64,000 nt of DNA from Umbilicaria muhlenbergii (taxonomy: Eukaryota; Ascomycota; Lecanoromycetes; Umbilicariales; Umbilicariaceae), in NCBI GenBank assembly GCA_000611775.1, contig KK106981.1, forward strand, positions 9,585,973 through 9,649,972, given 5' to 3'. Positions 60,401 through 64,000 of this stretch are shown piece after piece; within the stretch, counting starts at the first letter, position 1, and every line of letters starts with the position of its first letter. The notes under the pieces are model-generated. The model had not been told where the DNA came from. It saw only the letters and a program-made list of their open reading frames with translations, and searched no databases. The position numbers and the translations under genes were made by a program.

Positions 60401-60974
60401 TCCTTGGGAGGGGCGAAGTCGCATTGAGAGCGAGATGCATGCTTGGCGCTTGGCGCTACGGTGTCATGTATCATTAGGTTCTGTGCTTTCGGGCCTGTAT
60501 TATTCGTGCAGGGGCCATGGATGCAGCGTAAGCGAGCAGCCCTGCTGTGGGTGGTGCGTGCAGGTGCGGTGTCGAAGGCAAGTGGTCTGCCTGCGTGCTG
60601 CGCGGGCGCAGAGAGCAGCGTCGCAGTGGAGCGGCGCTCCATCTCCGATCTCTCAACGCCGCCAAGGCAGCGTCCAGAGGTCGAACCTTACCTGCCCTTG
60701 CCTGACCTTGCCTTACCTACCTGAGTCGGCCGGGCAGGGGTGCTGGCCACCAGGCCATGGTCGACAGGGATCCACCATTTTCCGCTTGGGCAGAAATGGG
60801 CCAGGAGGCATCGCGGCGGGCAGGGGGGGCGCTGGGATTGGTCGCGATTGGCCGCGACTGGCTGGCCCGACTGCGATGCACGAAAGAAGGATGACGCTTA
60901 GTGCGCCGCCATCGTTGGGATCGAGATCTGCCCCCCCCCTCGCCCGCCTCCCGGCCCTTCGACCCCAGCCCATG

Positions 60975-61006
60975 ATTACGGCCATACGGCCATACGGCCA
61001 ATACAC
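60975..61006 (+). repeat. Short ATACGGCC tandem repeat
   Basis: Three adjacent copies of GGCCATAC are followed by a diverged copy. It is short and has no evident function. Confidence 0.55.
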
Positions 61007-61934
61007 GCGTGACGAGCCGGCCATGCAATAATACCGAATAAGGTGTGAACAAGGTGGGCAGTGACGGAACCGTCCACGGTTTTCGTCTGAACGGGCGTGC
61101 CCACGGCGCCCATGCTGCCATGCGCCTGCGAACTTACCACTGCTCGCCTCGTTCCTTTCCTCCTTTCCTCGTCCCGTAACTTACCGCGTCCCATGCACCG
61201 CGTCCTGACCAAACTTACCACCGTACCAGCGTACCCACGTCCCAACCTACCGCCGTACCAGCGTGCCGCCGAACTAGCGCTGGGATTACTAACATATTGA
61301 TTCTTCGATTTCGGACGAATTGAATGATATTCACTCGTCCCTTGATCCTCCTCCAGACCTGACCCATCCTCAGCCGTTCCCATCTGACATCTGACATCTG
61401 CCATCTGCAACCGGCACGGCCGATTGAGTGTTCGCGGACGGTCAGCAATCAAAGCATCCGGCTGACGCTCCCACCTGGTCGCCAATCTGATTTTAGTGGC
61501 GTTCGAGCTAGAAGGTAGATCCCAAGACTCCGATGTGGTGACGATATCGTACCTCTACGGTTATTCACCAGGATCGCTTCCCGCACTCGTCCAATTCACC
61601 GGCTGAGGGCTCCGCAACCACCACACCGATCCGGCCATTCTCCATCCTCACCACTCTCTGCATTCCCACAGTAATCCCCATCTCCTCCGCCTACCCATTT
61701 CTGCACCCAGATCGTGAAAAGAATCAAACGGCGTCAAAGGTGCCAGCGGCGCCAAGGAACTGCTGGGCCGGGCTCAGCATATTGATAGAGCGGCTGGGTC
61801 CGCAACAAACCGACGTCCGACGTGCGGCAAGCGACAGAAGGGAGGGAGGATAGAGTCCGCACGCTGAGGGACCGAGGGATGTGCATGGGCGCTTGAGGAG
61901 TCTTCATTTCGCGATCGCATCTCCATCGTTCGTA

Positions 61935-63700
61935 ATGGCAACTACAGACTCTGGAAGGCAAAGGTCGGTCCTCCCGCGGTCCAGACAGCTTCTCTCCCTC
62001 CCGACTTCGCCGTCGACACCTCATGCTGACCGTGTTTGCAGCGGCGCACTCCCATCCATCCCATCCATCCCATCTATCAACTATCTCGATCTCGAGAAAA
62101 TCCAAAGGGAAAGCTCGGAATACAGCCAGAAGCAAAGCATGTCTGCTCCACCGCTTATCAGCCCGTCCGCCATGTATTCCGGCCCACCGCCTCCGTATTC
62201 GTACCCGTCCTCCACGGCCAGCTCGGTCGTAGGACTGCACACGTCGAATGGCTATATATCTCCGCCCAGTTCTCGAAAGTTATCGGAAGATGCCAAAGAT
62301 CCACCGCCACCCCAAAGCGCCAAACTGCTGCCATCGATCCACGAGGCTCTCAACGGCGAGCAACCACGAGCGTATACCTCAACGGCAGCTCCTGTTCCTC
62401 CGTTACCACCGTCCACGCAGCCGGCTCCAAACCTCACGCCTTCGACTCCGATACATCGCCCGTATTCGGACGGTAATTCCCAAGGACCTCCGAATCCTTA
62501 TGCTCAAGGCCCTCCACCTTTGCCGTATCCACCTCACACTACTTCAGACCGACAACCGCAATCGCATTATCCAGTGTACAGCTCTGCGGAACGAGCTTCG
62601 TCCCGATTTTCGGCTGTAAACTCACGCGAAGCGCCTTTCTCTTCCACACATCCTTTGAAAACAGCAACGAGCCCACCGGTTAGTGTCCGGCCGAGTCCAT
62701 ACAACATTCAACGCCGGCAATCACCCCCTCCTCAGAACCAGGTGCCACGGTCCACAGCGCCGATGCAGTCCCCATATGGTTACGGCAACTATCGGCCTGC
62801 CTACTCACAGCATCCACACTCGCCAGGGATGCCACAGCATCCGTCGTATCCTTTACAGCACCCGGCCTGGCGATCTGATGGATCTGAAATCGACCGCGCC
62901 GAAGAGATGAGAAAAGCGGCATCGAAAACCAATCCCATAACTGGCCAGACATATGGTGAATCGGTGAAACGTCACCTGGACATCTTTGATTTGGAAACAT
63001 CTCTCAACGAGGTAAGTAGTTTCCCAATCTCGTCCGCCTTTCACTCTTGTTCACCGTCAATTCCAGATTGCTGAAGGGAGCGGCCGGGCTTTGGAATTCT
63101 CGCGGCACTATGGAAATTGCGCACACCAAAATCAACGATCTGGACCGTCACCTGGGTCCATACCCTTGCTGCAAGAATGTGAGGAACTTCTCCGACAGCA
63201 GACTGGAGTTCTCGATGCTATCAACCGGATTCGGGAGGGTATCATTACTCGTCAACAGCAAGCCCTTGCGGAACAGCGCAGTCAAGATCAAGCTTACAAG
63301 GGATCAAGTGAATTTGGTGACGACGGAAGCGTCTACCAGGAGAAGCTCGACGGTAGTGGTGGTTTTGCTGGAGCGGACGCGAAGAAGAGAAGAGGAGTAT
63401 GTGACTACACGAAGATGTCGATTGCGACATTGACTAATAGCTCACAGAGAGCCGCCCCTCCCGGACGCTGCCACAGTTGCAACCGAGCGGAGACACCAGA
63501 GTGGCGGCGAGGACCGGATGGAGCTCGCACACTCTGCAACGCTTGTGGATTACGTAGGTTCTATGCCTTGTGGTACTGAGTGTTTGACTAATGTTGATGT
63601 AGACTATGCAAAATTGACCCGGAAGATGGGATCATCGAAAACTTCGATGGGTAGCTCCAACCTGCGACCGAAGGATGCCGGCCCTGGATCTCCACACTAA
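61935..63700 (+). CDS. GATA-type transcription factor, NsdD-like
   Basis: Exons 61935-63011, 63067-63396, 63448-63553 and 63603-63700 encode 536 residues. The first two thirds are Pro/Ser/Tyr-rich and disordered ([32 protein letters not shown]). A conserved helical region follows ([40 protein letters not shown]), typical of NsdD/SUB-1 proteins. The single C-terminal GATA zinc finger is [18 protein letters not shown]...LCNACGL (C-x2-C-x18-C-x2-C), then [10 protein letters not shown]. The finger is split by an intron right after the last Cys pair. NsdD regulates sexual development and represses conidiation in Aspergillus; the same role here is inferred. Bases 61964-62041 could be an in-frame 78-bp intron. 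A 9.7-kb gene-free region lies upstream. Confidence 0.9.
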
Positions 63701-64000
63701 AGTTGAACGCACAGAACGTACATTTTGCAATCCTCGTGAAACGCACATATACATTCACCCTATTTGTCACGACCACGTTATCTTCGCATCTGGCGTTTTG
63801 GGGGAAAATCGGTCAGTGTTACTGGAGCGACTTACCTTGGACGAGGTCATGAGGAGCATCAGCGTGCATGCTCCGATGTTTGCGGGGACGAACTCTTTCA
63901 GGAGACTAACGACCAGGCACGAGCAACTTACGGTGTTACTTGGGGAGATGTGATACCCGTCCACATTTTTAGATCGTCATCATTTTCGCAAGGAGAATCG
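63701..64000 (+). other. 3' flank of the NsdD-like gene
   Basis: Presumed 3' UTR and downstream DNA. Short frames on both strands have no domain. Confidence 0.5.

Larger units (their letters stand above)
52221..61934. other. 9.7-kb gene desert upstream of the NsdD-like gene
   Basis: No gene is supported in this long interval. The largest frames (52306-52803, 60072-61031, 59093-59431 minus) start at GTG, overlap frames on the other strand, or have low-complexity content. It includes pyrimidine-rich blocks (52430-52560, 53200-53400), purine-rich blocks (52690-52930, 53530-53720) and short repeats. Such deserts upstream of fungal developmental regulators often hold long 5' UTRs or enhancer-like elements; that is inference here. 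Confidence 0.5.

Noticed and set aside
60072-61031. 319-codon plus-strand frame, the longest in the desert
   Set aside because: It starts at GTG, is cysteine- and arginine-rich in a pattern typical of random GC-rich DNA, and has overlapping open frames on both strands.

Overview
The window is nuclear DNA of a filamentous ascomycete (Pezizomycotina). Genes are split by many short introns of about 45-110 bp with GT...CTRAY...AG signals. Recognisable genes include MCM2, a UBR7/Mlo2-like protein, epsilon-COP, a C2-domain phosphatidylserine decarboxylase, the kinetochore protein DSN1/Mis13 and an NsdD-type GATA factor, together with fungal-specific families such as a SesB-NACHT-ankyrin NLR, GH27, GH92 and an NRPS-like reductase. 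Genus and class cannot be fixed from the sequence alone. Gene models were built by hand from reading frame, splice sites and family motifs. Exon lists are in the evidence fields.

Layout. 1-2.9 kb: no gene, but a sharp pyrimidine-rich to purine-rich switch. 2.9-10 kb: a secreted Ser/Thr-rich, probably GPI-anchored protein; a flavin monooxygenase with one in-frame TAG; a small secreted protein; a single-pass membrane protein. 10-15 kb: a large NLR-type immune-like receptor on the minus strand. 15.3-15.8 kb: a dispersed repeat split by a MITE. 15.8-20.8 kb: MCM2 and the UBR7-like gene, divergent from a 500-bp promoter with three ACGCGAA (MBF/E2F-like) motifs. 21.7-34 kb: an accessory block with GH27 alpha-galactosidase, a fatty-acid hydroxylase/sterol desaturase-type enzyme, a paralogue of the small secreted protein, an NRPS-like (A-T-R) reductase stopped by TAG, and a GH92 alpha-mannosidase. 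34-42.9 kb: a gene-poor tract that holds one plausible small three-exon gene and many eroded exon-like stretches on the minus strand. 42.9-52.2 kb: housekeeping genes (epsilon-COP, PSD2-type decarboxylase, DSN1) with a defective Tc1/mariner-type DNA transposon in the epsilon-COP/PSD2 intergenic space. 52.2-61.9 kb: a 9.7-kb gene desert. 61.9-63.7 kb: an NsdD-like developmental regulator.

How the parts relate. The conserved genes serve DNA replication, chromosome segregation, protein turnover, membrane traffic and phospholipid synthesis, and form ordinary chromosomal islands. Between them lie lineage-variable secreted and metabolic genes, two of them apparently inactivated by the same kind of TGG-to-TAG change, and old transposon or relic DNA. 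The most interesting pieces are the hydrolase-NACHT-ankyrin NLR with near-identical C-terminal repeats, the two-member secreted-protein family with different intron content, and the decaying 34-42.9 kb tract. No tRNA, rRNA, CRISPR array or complete retroelement was recognised.
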